From NCBI RefSeq assembly GCF_003710815.1, contig NZ_RHHP01000026.1, positions 62,001 through 126,000 of the forward strand: a stretch of DNA of 64,000 nt, written 5' to 3'. The stretch comes from Brevibacillus centrosporus (GTDB taxonomy: Bacteria; Bacillota; Bacilli; Brevibacillales; Brevibacillaceae). Numbering within the stretch: the first letter of the stretch is position 1; each line of letters starts with the position of its first letter. This document shows positions 44,061 through 52,312 of this stretch, piece by piece. A program made the translations under genes and the position numbers. The notes under the pieces are model-generated. The model worked only from the letters and a program-made list of their open reading frames with translations. It had not been told where the DNA came from and did not search any database.

Positions 44061-45068
44061 ATGCACACGAGCCTTCCCTTCATCGTCGCCGTCGTTGTGT
44101 TAGCCGTTTCCTTTGACTTTATCAACGGCTTTCATGACACGGCGAATGCGATTGCGACGACCGTATCTACCAAGGCGCTGCCACCCCGCATCGCCATCGT
44201 CATGGCAGCTGTCATGAACTTCATCGGTGCGCTAGCCTTCACAGGTGTCGCTAAGACGATCGGGGGCAAAATCGCTGATCCAGCCAAGCTGGAATACGGC
44301 GTGCTGATCGTAATCGCTGCTTTGCTGGCCTCGATCTTTTGGAATCTCGTCACCTGGTGGTACGGGATTCCCAGCAGCTCCTCTCATGCGCTCATCGGTT
44401 CTGTTGTCGGAGCCGTTTTCATATCGGCGGGTGGAAGCACGATCAATTGGAGCGGTTTTCGAGAAATCTTCGAGGCACTCATTCTATCCCCGGTCATCGC
44501 ATTACTTGGTGGCTACTTGCTTATGAATATCTTTTACTTCCTGTTCCGTAAAATTCCGACGCCTCCATCCAAGGTCAACCGACGCTTCCGTTACTTTCAG
44601 ATCCTCACAGCTGCCCTCCAATCTTTCACACACGGAACAAACGACGCACAAAAGGCGATGGGCATCATCGTCTTTGCACTGGTAGCCGCCGATATTCAAT
44701 CGGATGCGAATACGATCCCCTTTTGGGTTCAGCTCATCTGTGCCATCTCCATGGGGCTGGGCACCTCCGTAGGCGGCTGGAGGATTATTAAAACGGTAGG
44801 CGGCAAAATCACCAAAATCGAGCCCATTAACGGAGCAACAGCCGACATTACCTCTTCTTCCATCATCTTTACGTTTACGCAGCTGGGCCTGCCGGTAAGC
44901 TCCACGCATGTCATATCATCCGCGATCATGGGAGTCGGTGCAGCCAAGCGGTTAAAGGGAGTCAACTGGGGAATCGCCAAACGGATTGTCATTACCTGGT
45001 TCATCACCCTCCCGATCTCTGCTGTGATCTCAGCGATCATCTACAGTATTTTGCAGCTGTTCTTTTAA
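44061..45068 (+). CDS. pit: Low-affinity inorganic phosphate transporter
   Basis: 335 residues, about ten membrane helices, in two inverted halves. Each carries the PiT signature: DFINGFHDTANAIATTVSTKALPP near residue 15 and TAALQSFTHGTNDAQKAMGI near 190, with GLPVSSTHVISSAIMGVGAAKR in the second half. It transports metal-phosphate complexes by proton symport. Second gene of the DUF47-pit pair, closed by a terminator. Confidence 0.93.
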   Translation: MHTSLPFIVAVVVLAVSFDFINGFHDTANAIATTVSTKALPPRIAIVMAAVMNFIGALAFTGVAKTIGGKIADPAKLEYGVLIVIAALLASIFWNLVTWWYGIPSSSSHALIGSVVGAVFISAGGSTINWSGFREIFEALILSPVIALLGGYLLMNIFYFLFRKIPTPPSKVNRRFRYFQILTAALQSFTHGTNDAQKAMGIIVFALVAADIQSDANTIPFWVQLICAISMGLGTSVGGWRIIKTVGGKITKIEPINGATADITSSSIIFTFTQLGLPVSSTHVISSAIMGVGAAKRLKGVNWGIAKRIVITWFITLPISAVISAIIYSILQLFF

Positions 45069-45083
45069 CACGCAGCGTCATAG

Positions 45084-45122
45084 AAAAGCACCAGATTCAT
45101 GAAGAATCCGGTGCTTTTTTCT
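45084..45122. terminator. Terminator between pit and the Eis-like gene
   Basis: AAAAGCACC-GATTC and GAATC-GGTGCTTTT form the stem, with TTTTTT following on the plus strand. It lies between two convergent genes. Confidence 0.88.
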
Positions 45123-45136
45123 TCTCCTGCCCGCTT

Positions 45137-46393
45137 CTAAAACGCCGTCATGCACATCGGTTTTTCCGAGGTGAGGAACAGCTGATGCAGCTGATCCGCA
45201 TAAGCCATGTCCGAGAGCGTCACCAGACCATGCTTGAGCAGTCCTTTCAAAGTAACGGCTCCCATAACCAGGGACGACAGCTCGGCGATATCCACCTCCA
45301 TCACAACATCGCCTGCAGCGTCATCCGTGATAACCGGATAGCCCTCCTCAAAGCGAATCGTCAGACTGCCGTGATTCTCCCGCAAAAACGTATCCCTCAC
45401 CGTAAGCGCAAGCGTCAGTGTCTGGCCCCCGAAGCAGTGATGGGCAACCTGTTGAAAGAATCGCTTGACGGATAAGATCCGATACATGACCCCGACCCCT
45501 TGCGTATTGCTTTCCAAATAAACATGAGGCAGGACTCGATAAGTCTCATTGCGGGGATCATCAAACAAAAAGTGAAAGTATTCGTCCTGCGTGTAAAAGA
45601 CGACGCGATTGATTTGATCGGATTGCGAGTGCAGAAAGCTGCACATTTCCTGCAGCGCTTCTGGTGTCTCGTATACCCACTCCTTGATGATCAAATCGTT
45701 TTGCATGATGTTTTCTTCGTTGATGTTTTTGAATGTGTACACCATATACCCCAGAACCTTGCCGTCCTTCCGAAAGCAGACGGTCCTGTGATCTGGATGC
45801 TCCACCAGCCGGGAGAGCTCCTCCCGCGATCTTTCTATAAGACCGTTTACCGTGCGCATAAAGCGCTGATAGCAAGCCGCGATCTCCCCACTATCATCCG
45901 GTTTGGCAAAGAACAAATGGGCCTTCCCCGCGCCTTTCGGGAAATTACCCGGGGGAATACGATACTTGCTCATTTTTGTCCCCATGCCAAAGCCCATCTT
46001 TTTATAAAAGTCGGTGCGAAACGGATACAGGAGCGCCATCGCTGCCCCCTTGTCCAAATAATGGCGGAGATAGGATTCGACGAGGTCCTTTGCTACCTTT
46101 TCTTTTTTATGCAGCATGTCTACTGCCACCATGCCGACTCCTCCGGCGAGCAGCGACACCCCAAACAGATTCATTTGAAAATCATAAAGGCGCATGGTGC
46201 CCAACAATTGCTCTTCTTCATACACGCCGTAAATACGCGAGCCAGAGTCGTCTGCCAACGTTTTTAGCATTCTTTCTTTAAAGCTCCGGATGCTGTCCGC
46301 CGTATTTAGCTTCAGACCAGGGTAGGCATTTCCAATCAGGGTGACAAGAGAGTCAAAGTCGGCTTCGGGTACTGGAATAACCTTCCGATTCAT
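45137..46393 (-). CDS. GNAT acetyltransferase, Eis-like, with SCP2-like C-terminal domain
   Basis: 418 residues: a tandem GNAT region (GGVGMVAVDMLHKKEKVAKDLVESYLRHYLDKGAAMALLYPFRTDFYKKMGFGMG) and a C-terminal domain of about 120 residues (LTLALTVRDTFLRENHGSLTIRFEEG ... LSSLVMGAVTLKGLLKHGLV) typical of Eis-type enzymes. Characterised members acetylate aminoglycosides or protein lysines; the substrate here is unknown. It lies 6 bp after the M42 peptidase gene, probably cotranscribed. Confidence 0.85.
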   Translation of the reverse strand: MNRKVIPVPEADFDSLVTLIGNAYPGLKLNTADSIRSFKERMLKTLADDSGSRIYGVYEEEQLLGTMRLYDFQMNLFGVSLLAGGVGMVAVDMLHKKEKVAKDLVESYLRHYLDKGAAMALLYPFRTDFYKKMGFGMGTKMSKYRIPPGNFPKGAGKAHLFFAKPDDSGEIAACYQRFMRTVNGLIERSREELSRLVEHPDHRTVCFRKDGKVLGYMVYTFKNINEENIMQNDLIIKEWVYETPEALQEMCSFLHSQSDQINRVVFYTQDEYFHFLFDDPRNETYRVLPHVYLESNTQGVGVMYRILSVKRFFQQVAHHCFGGQTLTLALTVRDTFLRENHGSLTIRFEEGYPVITDDAAGDVVMEVDIAELSSLVMGAVTLKGLLKHGLVTLSDMAYADQLHQLFLTSEKPMCMTAF

Positions 46394-46399
46394 CAGAAA

Positions 46400-47476
46400 T
46401 TACCCCTTCGTTTGCAGCTTCCGTACGGTTTCCCAGTCCAGCTTTTCAATAACCGCCAGCAGCAGTTTTTTCGCAGCCATAAAATCGGAACGGGAAGCTA
46501 CAGCCTGATGCGAGTGAATGTAACGGGTAGCAAACCCAATCGCTAGGGATGGGCACCCCTTCCCGTTTACATGAAATTTTCCTGCGTCCGTACCTCCGCC
46601 CATCGATATTTCAAATTGCAGCGGAACGCCGATTTCTTTGGCAGTTTCTACAACTAAGCGTCTCAAGCCGACATGGGATACCATGGAAGAGTCGAGCAGC
46701 ACCACAGTCGGACCTTCTCCCACCCTCGGGCCTTCATGGCTCTCCAGCCCCGGTGTATCGTAAGCGACTCCTACATCCAAGGCAAAGGCAATGTCGGGCT
46801 CCACCAGATTCGCCATCGTCGCTGCTCCCCGCAAGCCGACTTCTTCCTGGACGGTTGCCCCGGCATAGATCACATTCGGATGCGCTTTGTCCTGCAAATC
46901 AGCCAGCACTTCAATGGCCAACGCGCACCCGATGCGGTTGTCGATGGCTTTTCCTACCCACAAATCTCCTTTTCCCATGGTGAAAAATTCCGAGCAAGGC
47001 ACGATGCTATCACCCGGCAGAACGCCCATTTCCTCCGCTTCTTCCTTGTCTTTCGCGCCAATATCGATATACAAGTCCTTGAGCGGTATTACTTTTTCCC
47101 TTTCCTCCGGTGTGAGAATATGAGGTGGCTTTGAACCGATAATACCCATGACATCGCCATTTTTCGTCCGAATCTTTACGCGTTGGGAAAGCAGTGTATG
47201 CGGCCACCAGCCCCCTAGCTGTTGAAATTTGAGGAAGCCCTGCTTGGTAATCCTGGAAACCATAAAGCCTACTTCGTCCATGTGACCGGCAAGGAGAATT
47301 TTCGGTCCGTTTTCCACCCCTTTTTTTACCCCGAGCACGCTGCCTAAATGATCGGTCACGATTTCCTCCGAGATTCCCTCCAAATATTGATTCATGACCT
47401 CGCGTACGGCGTATTCATCGCCTGCAACCCCATCTACCTCCGACAGCTTCTTCATCATTGCGGTCTGCTGATCCAA
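46400..47476 (-). CDS. M42-family metallo-aminopeptidase (deblocking/glutamyl type)
   Basis: 358 residues. Two-metal site residues appear in order: LLAGHMDEVGF, GKAIDNRIGC, the catalytic glutamates in TVQEEVGLRGA, ALDVGVAYDTPG, and the last histidine in TRYIHSHQAVASR. The family forms dodecameric cytoplasmic aminopeptidases. The start is a TTG at 47476 with GGGAGG 6 nt upstream. Confidence 0.9.
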   Translation of the reverse strand: MDQQTAMMKKLSEVDGVAGDEYAVREVMNQYLEGISEEIVTDHLGSVLGVKKGVENGPKILLAGHMDEVGFMVSRITKQGFLKFQQLGGWWPHTLLSQRVKIRTKNGDVMGIIGSKPPHILTPEEREKVIPLKDLYIDIGAKDKEEAEEMGVLPGDSIVPCSEFFTMGKGDLWVGKAIDNRIGCALAIEVLADLQDKAHPNVIYAGATVQEEVGLRGAATMANLVEPDIAFALDVGVAYDTPGLESHEGPRVGEGPTVVLLDSSMVSHVGLRRLVVETAKEIGVPLQFEISMGGGTDAGKFHVNGKGCPSLAIGFATRYIHSHQAVASRSDFMAAKKLLLAVIEKLDWETVRKLQTKG

Positions 47477-47603
47477 ATAAATCCTCCCTTTCTTACCTGC
47501 ACATAGATTGGTTAGAATTTTCTAAATTCATTATACACTGTCTAGGATTCCTTTTTCAAAATATTTTTATCGATAAAAGTAAATCCCTATCGTGAATGAA
47601 AGC

Positions 47604-47637
47604 AAAAAGAGCCCTCACTGCCAAAAGCGAGAGCTCT
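47604..47637 (-). terminator. Terminator of the PadR operon, overlapping the last codons
   Basis: On the minus strand AGAGCTCTCGC pairs with GTGAGGGCTCT, followed by TTTTTG. The stop codon at 47615 lies inside the stem. Confidence 0.8.
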
Positions 47638-48163
47638 CCTTCGTCCATTCTTTAATTCGTCCCTGCACTTCTTTTTTCCACGTTTGCTGTTCCAAGAGGT
47701 CTGCTGCAAGATCTACGTGAAGGAGCTGATTCATATCCCCGCGTGTTAACTGATAGATCGCATCAGGAAAACGGTAGCGAATCGTCTGCAGATTATCGAT
47801 CAACGCAAAGGCAGCGATCGAGTTGTAGAGCAACGCAGAGCTCACCTGCTCCTCCCCGACATCAGCGGCCTTCTCCAAATAGTTGATCTCCAGCGTCAAA
47901 TCATCTGGATACAGCTGAAACGTTCTTTTTACCCCGTTGAGCGGAAGGTGTGCATAGAGGTTCGTCAGATTGGACGCGTCCCCCATGTACTGGCTCTTGT
48001 AGGGCAGAATGGTGCTGACATCATGAGTCAGCGGGCTTTGCTGTTCTAGCTCGTAGCGGCGCTCTCTTTCCAGCTTGTTTGGTATGAGCACGCAATGGAT
48101 GTAGACGAGCAGCAGAACGCCTACCATCGCGAGTGCCACAATGACTTTATTCCGTGCAGCCAT
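47615..48163 (-). CDS. Membrane-anchored DUF4825-like protein
   Basis: 182 residues. One N-terminal membrane anchor (VIVALAMVGVLLLVYIHCVLI) is followed by an extracytoplasmic domain with YKSQYMGDASNLTNLYAHLPLNG and TFQLYPDDLTLEINYLEKAADVGEEQ, the pattern of DUF4825 proteins, and a basic C-terminus. Its start overlaps the upstream gene by 17 bp. Third gene of a PadR-led operon. Confidence 0.72.
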   Translation of the reverse strand: MAARNKVIVALAMVGVLLLVYIHCVLIPNKLERERRYELEQQSPLTHDVSTILPYKSQYMGDASNLTNLYAHLPLNGVKRTFQLYPDDLTLEINYLEKAADVGEEQVSSALLYNSIAAFALIDNLQTIRYRFPDAIYQLTRGDMNQLLHVDLAADLLEQQTWKKEVQGRIKEWTKESSRFWQ

Positions 48164-48830
48164 CCTCTTCCCCCACTTCGTATTTCATCAACAGCTTTGG
48201 CACCATGTGAAGAGCAAGCGGAATCAGGAGGGTGACGAAAGGCTTCAAGTAATCGATTGCGACATTGGCAAATTGATACGGTCCCGAAATGTGGATGGGT
48301 CGAGAAAACCACAGATTGCTGCCAAAGTGCAGAGCTGTCGTGTAAAACAGCGATACCCCCATCAAAAGCACCCAGAGCAGCCAACCGATTTTTCTTAGTC
48401 GCAAAGCCGCCTGTACGTTCATCCCTCCTGTTTTCCTATCGTATCGTTTGAGCAGCAGGAGTCCCCCATATACGATCCCGATTCCAAGGGCGATGAACAT
48501 AAGCAGCGTGTTGCTGCCCGTCCCATTGCCTACGAACCGAAACGGCATGGTCACGATCCATGCAATCAGAGTAAACAGGAGCACTCGCTGAACCCACTCC
48601 ACCCAAAATCGATACAGAAAAACACGCGGCTTTTCATCTAGCAGATGAGCAATAGAAGGGATATTGGCAATGGCGCTGCTTATTGCCGCTTCCCTGCTCA
48701 CTCCACTCATCGTCATATCAGCGACCCGCGCCTGGAGATTGCTCAAAATCTCCTGCTTGAGCTCTTGAGCTTGCTTGCTTCCTTTATAAGGACGAAACAG
48801 GCGGTCCACATGCTGCTGTATTTTGTCCAT
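48147..48830 (-). CDS. Permease-prefix-domain membrane protein
   Basis: 227 residues. The N-terminal ~70 residues (IQQHVDRLFRPYKGSKQAQELKQEILSNLQARVADMTMSGVSREAAISSAI) are the prefix domain commonly encoded next to PadR regulators. Four hydrophobic segments follow (RVLLFTLIAWIVTMPFRF, TLLMFIALGIGIVYGGLLLL, WLLWVLLMGVSLFYTT, PFVTLLIPLALHMVPKLL). Six bases after the padR stop. Confidence 0.78.
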   Translation of the reverse strand: MDKIQQHVDRLFRPYKGSKQAQELKQEILSNLQARVADMTMSGVSREAAISSAIANIPSIAHLLDEKPRVFLYRFWVEWVQRVLLFTLIAWIVTMPFRFVGNGTGSNTLLMFIALGIGIVYGGLLLLKRYDRKTGGMNVQAALRLRKIGWLLWVLLMGVSLFYTTALHFGSNLWFSRPIHISGPYQFANVAIDYLKPFVTLLIPLALHMVPKLLMKYEVGEEDGCTE

Positions 48831-48836
48831 ATGTAC

Positions 48837-49178
48837 TCATTCCTGCCTTTCCATGAGTTGATCGATCAACGCTCTGGCTACTTTCCAGGCCGCAAGTGCT
48901 TTTTCATAAGCCTCAGCGCCCTCCCCAGTGAGCCTGTAGTATTTGCGCCTGCCCCCTTGTGTCTCGTCCCCCCAGTAGGAGGAGATCAGCTTTTGGGCTT
49001 CCAGCCGCTTCAAGCTGGTATAGAGCGACGGTTCCTTCAGCTCGTACTGACCATCGCTGTTTTTGGCGATCGCCTTAATGATTTCGTAGCCGTAATTATC
49101 CCCTTCGGACAACACGCGCAAAATGATCGCATCGAGATGTCCGCGTATCATGTCACTGCTGATACTGCTTTCCCCCAT
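48837..49178 (-). CDS. PadR-family transcription regulator
   Basis: 113 residues from ATG 49178 (MGESSISSDM); an ATG directly before it is equally possible. The winged helix MIRGHLDAIILRVLSEGDNYGYEIIKAI, EPSLYTSLKRLEAQKLISSYWGDETQGGRRKYYRLTGEG is unmistakable. PadR proteins usually repress their own operon, here with two membrane proteins downstream, and respond to cell-envelope or small-molecule stress. Confidence 0.9.
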   Translation of the reverse strand: MGESSISSDMIRGHLDAIILRVLSEGDNYGYEIIKAIAKNSDGQYELKEPSLYTSLKRLEAQKLISSYWGDETQGGRRKYYRLTGEGAEAYEKALAAWKVARALIDQLMERQE

Positions 49179-49197
49179 CATGTTCACCTCTGGGTTC

Positions 49198-49226
49198 AAT
49201 TTATCACATATTACTATGTGTGACAA
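49198..49226 (-). promoter_or_regulatory. Promoter with PadR-type palindrome in the spacer
   Basis: On the minus strand TTGTCA (49226-49221), 17-bp spacer, TAAATT (49203-49198). The spacer holds the palindrome CACATA-TTAC-TATGTG (49205-49220), containing the ACAT/ATGT half-sites favoured by PadR proteins. Binding there would block polymerase, which fits autorepression. Confidence 0.7.
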
Positions 49227-49351
49227 TGTACTGCTTGTGACAATTTAACTAGCAAATAAATAACGCGGAAAATCATCCGCGTCGTTTGTTAAGGGGTCTA
49301 TGAAGCTACGGTGGTGGAGCGGAAGCAAAGAACCGCTCCTGCTACTGAAAT

Positions 49352-49696
49352 TTATGTAACGTACCCAAAGAAAAGTAAAAACCCTATTGCGAAGCCTATA
49401 ATCGCAACAAAACGATATTCGAATTTATACGGGGAGTCAGAGATTAACAACCTGTTCCCAAAAATGAGTAAACAGATATACAAGATAACTATAAAAATTC
49501 CAATTGCTTGCGTCTCAATAGGAGGTAGAGGTGGTGTTTCCGGACGAAACGGGGGTTCTTCTGCTGGAGATAATGTTAATACCGGACCCCCAAAGCCAAA
49601 GACGAGTATATAGGAAATGGGGATTACGATCTGAATCGCGATACCAGCCACGAAGTTAAGCATGAAAATCTTTAACAACGGTGGAATGTTAACCAT
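49352..49696 (-). CDS. Small membrane protein with proline-rich loop, unknown
   Basis: 114 residues: two N-terminal hydrophobic stretches (LLKIFMLNFVAGIAIQIVIPISYILVF), a proline-rich extracellular-type loop (SPAEEPPFRPETPPLPPIE), then two or three more helices. ATG 49696 is used; a TTG three codons earlier is too close to the GAGGTGA site. AT-rich, and at the start of the low-GC island. No family recognised. Confidence 0.55.
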   Translation of the reverse strand: MVNIPPLLKIFMLNFVAGIAIQIVIPISYILVFGFGGPVLTLSPAEEPPFRPETPPLPPIETQAIGIFIVILYICLLIFGNRLLISDSPYKFEYRFVAIIGFAIGFLLFFGYVT

Positions 49697-49940
49697 GACA
49701 CACAATCACCTCTAAGCACACTATACCTATCAAGGTCTCTACTCTTATTCTCAACCTGATACTTATCACAACAGCGGATACGCAAGAACGAAACACAGCA
49801 ACACAAGTATGCCGAGTGTAATGAACATAGGTTTGAACTTTTCTTTATACTAAAATACGAGAACGAAATAACCCAATGAAGCGAGCTACCAAGGATCCCG
49901 TTCACTATTACGCCAAGCAGTTCTAACCGTCACATCTTTT

Positions 49941-50216
49941 CTAACAAATACGATGCTCGGCTTCCAATTGGCGAGTTAGGATATGAATTTTAACAGTCCC
50001 CCCTTCGCAGTTACTTTCACGAGTCCATTTAATTTCGTAATAAGCGCCTTTTTGATTAACGGACGAAATGATAATTGGTCCGTAATGAACATCCTCATAT
50101 TCGTCCTTTACCATTTGAATAGCTTGTTCTTCTGTTACCTTAAAAACTGGAAACATTAGGAAAGCGAAACATGTAATGATAATAAAGAGCAACCAAAACT
50201 TGTACGTTAGCTTCAT
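49941..50216 (-). CDS. Small membrane-anchored protein, unknown
   Basis: 91 residues, MKLTYKFWLLFIIITCFAFLMFPVFKV as an N-terminal anchor, then a short domain (TEEQAIQMVKDEYEDVHYGPIIISSVNQKGAYYEIKWTRE) with a predicted beta pattern resembling small PepSY/YpeB-like folds, which is only a guess. GGAGGCGAAAATA precedes the ATG. It lies in the AT-rich island. Confidence 0.6.
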   Translation of the reverse strand: MKLTYKFWLLFIIITCFAFLMFPVFKVTEEQAIQMVKDEYEDVHYGPIIISSVNQKGAYYEIKWTRESNCEGGTVKIHILTRQLEAEHRIC

Positions 50217-50610
50217 TATTTTCGCCTCCAAACATTGTAATCATTTGACGGATGAAATTCGCTAATGTTTCAAGAAATACATAAAATTAACAAATGTTAG
50301 CTCAACTGTTAAAATTATGAATAATCGTATATTAGTCCTCTTATAACGGAGAAATAAAAAAAGTGGCTATTCAATATTAATTCATTGTAAAAACAACGGC
50401 CTTTGCACTTCAGTTCGTACAAAAAATGACTTCTATATTTGATTTATACTAACTAAGTTTCCCGTGCAACCGTGCAACATAACCGTCAATTGATTAATTT
50501 CGTCAGTAGCCTATTCAAGATATAGAAATAAAAAAATGACAACTATTGTTTAATAATATATATTATAACAATATTTGTAAAAAATCCCATATACAAGAGG
50601 AGTTGTGTTT
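50217..50610. other. AT-rich intergenic region before the protease gene
   Basis: About 390 bp of very AT-rich DNA between the divergent 49941 and 50611 genes. No open frame of note, RNA or repeat can be supported. Short direct AT tracts and several candidate -10 boxes occur, but none is distinguishable from base-composition background. Confidence 0.6.
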
Positions 50611-51651
50611 ATGTTAAAGGTACTAAAACCAGTTATCACAAGTGGAACGTTTCTATTAATATTGACCACAGTTTCCAATGCTGCTTTTGCCGCTGACACA
50701 CCTATTAATGGAAGTTGGAGAAGTGATAGTTTGAAGATATCAGTAAGTACTGGAGATTCAACTTATGACCAAATCTATACTGATGCTTTAAATCAATGGG
50801 ATCGACTATCTAACTTATCCATCAGTAGTACATCCAAGCTAGGGAAATTCTATGCTGGTACGGTTTATAAAACGGGTGCATCATACGATGGGATTTGCTA
50901 TACAAGAAAAAATTCAAGAGGCTACATTGTCAGTGCAGAAGTTTTTTTAAATACTAGTTTTACAGATAGTTACCCAAGCGGTCGTAAATTAGGTGTTGCA
51001 ACTCATGAGATTGGACACGGTTTAGGTCTCAAACACAACAATACGGTAACCCAGCAGTTTTCTGTAATGGTCCCTGAAACCGTAGTTGACAGACAAGAAC
51101 GGACAAGTTCTCCGCAAAGTGTTGACACTAAACCATTAAATGCAAGGTATAAATTGTTGTATAATGTACCACAAGAATATCTTGGGGATGAATTAGACGT
51201 TGAAACAGAGATTGATTATTCTTGGGCCAATACATATGACGATTTGACCGAATTATCAGAAGAGGCTGATCTAGTTGTAAAAGCAAAAGTAGTTAAAAAC
51301 AAATCAAAACTAACTAATGAAGAAGACCGAAAATATGTATTAACAAGTACAACATTTAAGGTGAAAGATGTATTAAAAGGAAACAAGGCGCTAAAAAATG
51401 AAGAGATTATGGTTAATCAGGACATTGGAGAAGTTAATGGATACAGGGTTTATTCTGATGAAGTAGCTGAATTTACAGCAAAACAGGAAATTTACTTATA
51501 TTTAAAAGAAGGCGAGAGTGGCAATTATTATACAATTAACGGAGACCAGGGCGTCTTATTCGAGAACAAGAAAAACTCAGAAGAATATAGCCATGTTAGT
51601 TTCGGATTTTTTGACGAAGAAGACATCGAGAAAAGCATTAAAGTAGACTAA
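50611..51651 (+). CDS. Secreted metzincin-type zinc metalloprotease
   Basis: 346 residues. Signal peptide to about residue 27 (VITSGTFLLILTTVSNAAFAA). The zinc site HEIGHGLGLKH (HExxHxxGxxH) is near residue 135 and a Met-turn follows in QQFSVMVPE, the arrangement of matrixin-like metzincins. The ~150 residues after it (ELSEEADLVVKAKVVKNKSKL ... TTFKVKDVLKGNKALKNEEI) form a separate domain. AAGAGGAG is 8 nt before the ATG. AT-rich codon use sets it apart from flanking genes, suggesting transfer. Substrate unknown. Confidence 0.82.
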   Translation: MLKVLKPVITSGTFLLILTTVSNAAFAADTPINGSWRSDSLKISVSTGDSTYDQIYTDALNQWDRLSNLSISSTSKLGKFYAGTVYKTGASYDGICYTRKNSRGYIVSAEVFLNTSFTDSYPSGRKLGVATHEIGHGLGLKHNNTVTQQFSVMVPETVVDRQERTSSPQSVDTKPLNARYKLLYNVPQEYLGDELDVETEIDYSWANTYDDLTELSEEADLVVKAKVVKNKSKLTNEEDRKYVLTSTTFKVKDVLKGNKALKNEEIMVNQDIGEVNGYRVYSDEVAEFTAKQEIYLYLKEGESGNYYTINGDQGVLFENKKNSEEYSHVSFGFFDEEDIEKSIKVD

Positions 51652-51673
51652 TATACTTTTCAGGAGAGAAAGC

Positions 51674-51946
51674 ATCAAAATTAAAACCACCCTTAAATGT
51701 AACAGGTTCGGTTTTCGGGTGCAAATTTTGCACCCGAAACACATGAATATTGACGCGAAAAAGACTTTGATTCGGCACAGATTTATATTTTCCATAAATC
51801 TATGGAAATTTTATTTTAGTGTCACTTCAGTTGCCAATTCCAGAAACAAAAGGCATAAAGACTTATTTAATAAGGAAAAATGGCATAGCAAACTTTTGTC
51901 AGTTGCTATGCCATTTCGCTTAAATGGGTGGTTTTTTAGTTTTGAT
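51674..51946. mobile_element. MITE-like element with imperfect terminal inverted repeats
   Basis: The left end ATCAAAATTAAAACCACCC matches the right end (inverted, ATCAAAACTAAAAAACCACC) with one mismatch and a 2-bp gap. Between them, 273 bp hold a 14-bp inverted repeat (AAATGGCATAGCAA and its complement, 51877-51914). The hairpin at 51713-51739 lies inside as well. No transposase is encoded and no target duplication is obvious. It may be a non-autonomous element or an insertion-sequence remnant. Confidence 0.5.
51713..51739. terminator. Perfect 11-bp hairpin after the protease gene
   Basis: TTTCGGGTGCA and TGCACCCGAAA pair exactly. It lies 62 bp after the protease stop. No run of T follows on the plus strand, so the terminator role is uncertain, and it may belong to the MITE-like element. 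The stretch from 51947 to 52255 holds no gene I can support. Confidence 0.5.
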
Positions 51947-52255
51947 TCTGCTGAGAACATCCATTATGGATAGATGCAGGTAGTATAATCACGAACGCTG
52001 GTTTGAAAACAAAAAAAGGTTATTCAGTTTACTGTGACTTTCTCGTTCATTGTAATCAGGTGGAAAAGTAAGCTATTTCAAACATGAAGCTATTTGGATT
52101 AATTGAATACCAGTTATAAATGCAAAAACCTATAAGCCCGACCCACAAGAGGACTCCTACAAGATATGCCATCGACTTTTCATCCTTTTTTCTTACTGTA
52201 GCTATATTCTTTATCGGACGAGTATTTGAAAGGATAGAGGGTATTCATATCTATA

Positions 52256-52294
52256 GAAAAAGCCCCCTGCTCATTTCTGATTTCAGGGGACTTT
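52256..52294 (-). terminator. Terminator after the ATP-grasp gene
   Basis: AGTCCCCTG pairs with CAGGGGGCT on the minus strand, followed by TTTTTC, 18 bp after the stop at 52313. Confidence 0.75.
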
Positions 52295-52312
52295 CCGTGC
52301 TTCTCCTATTTT

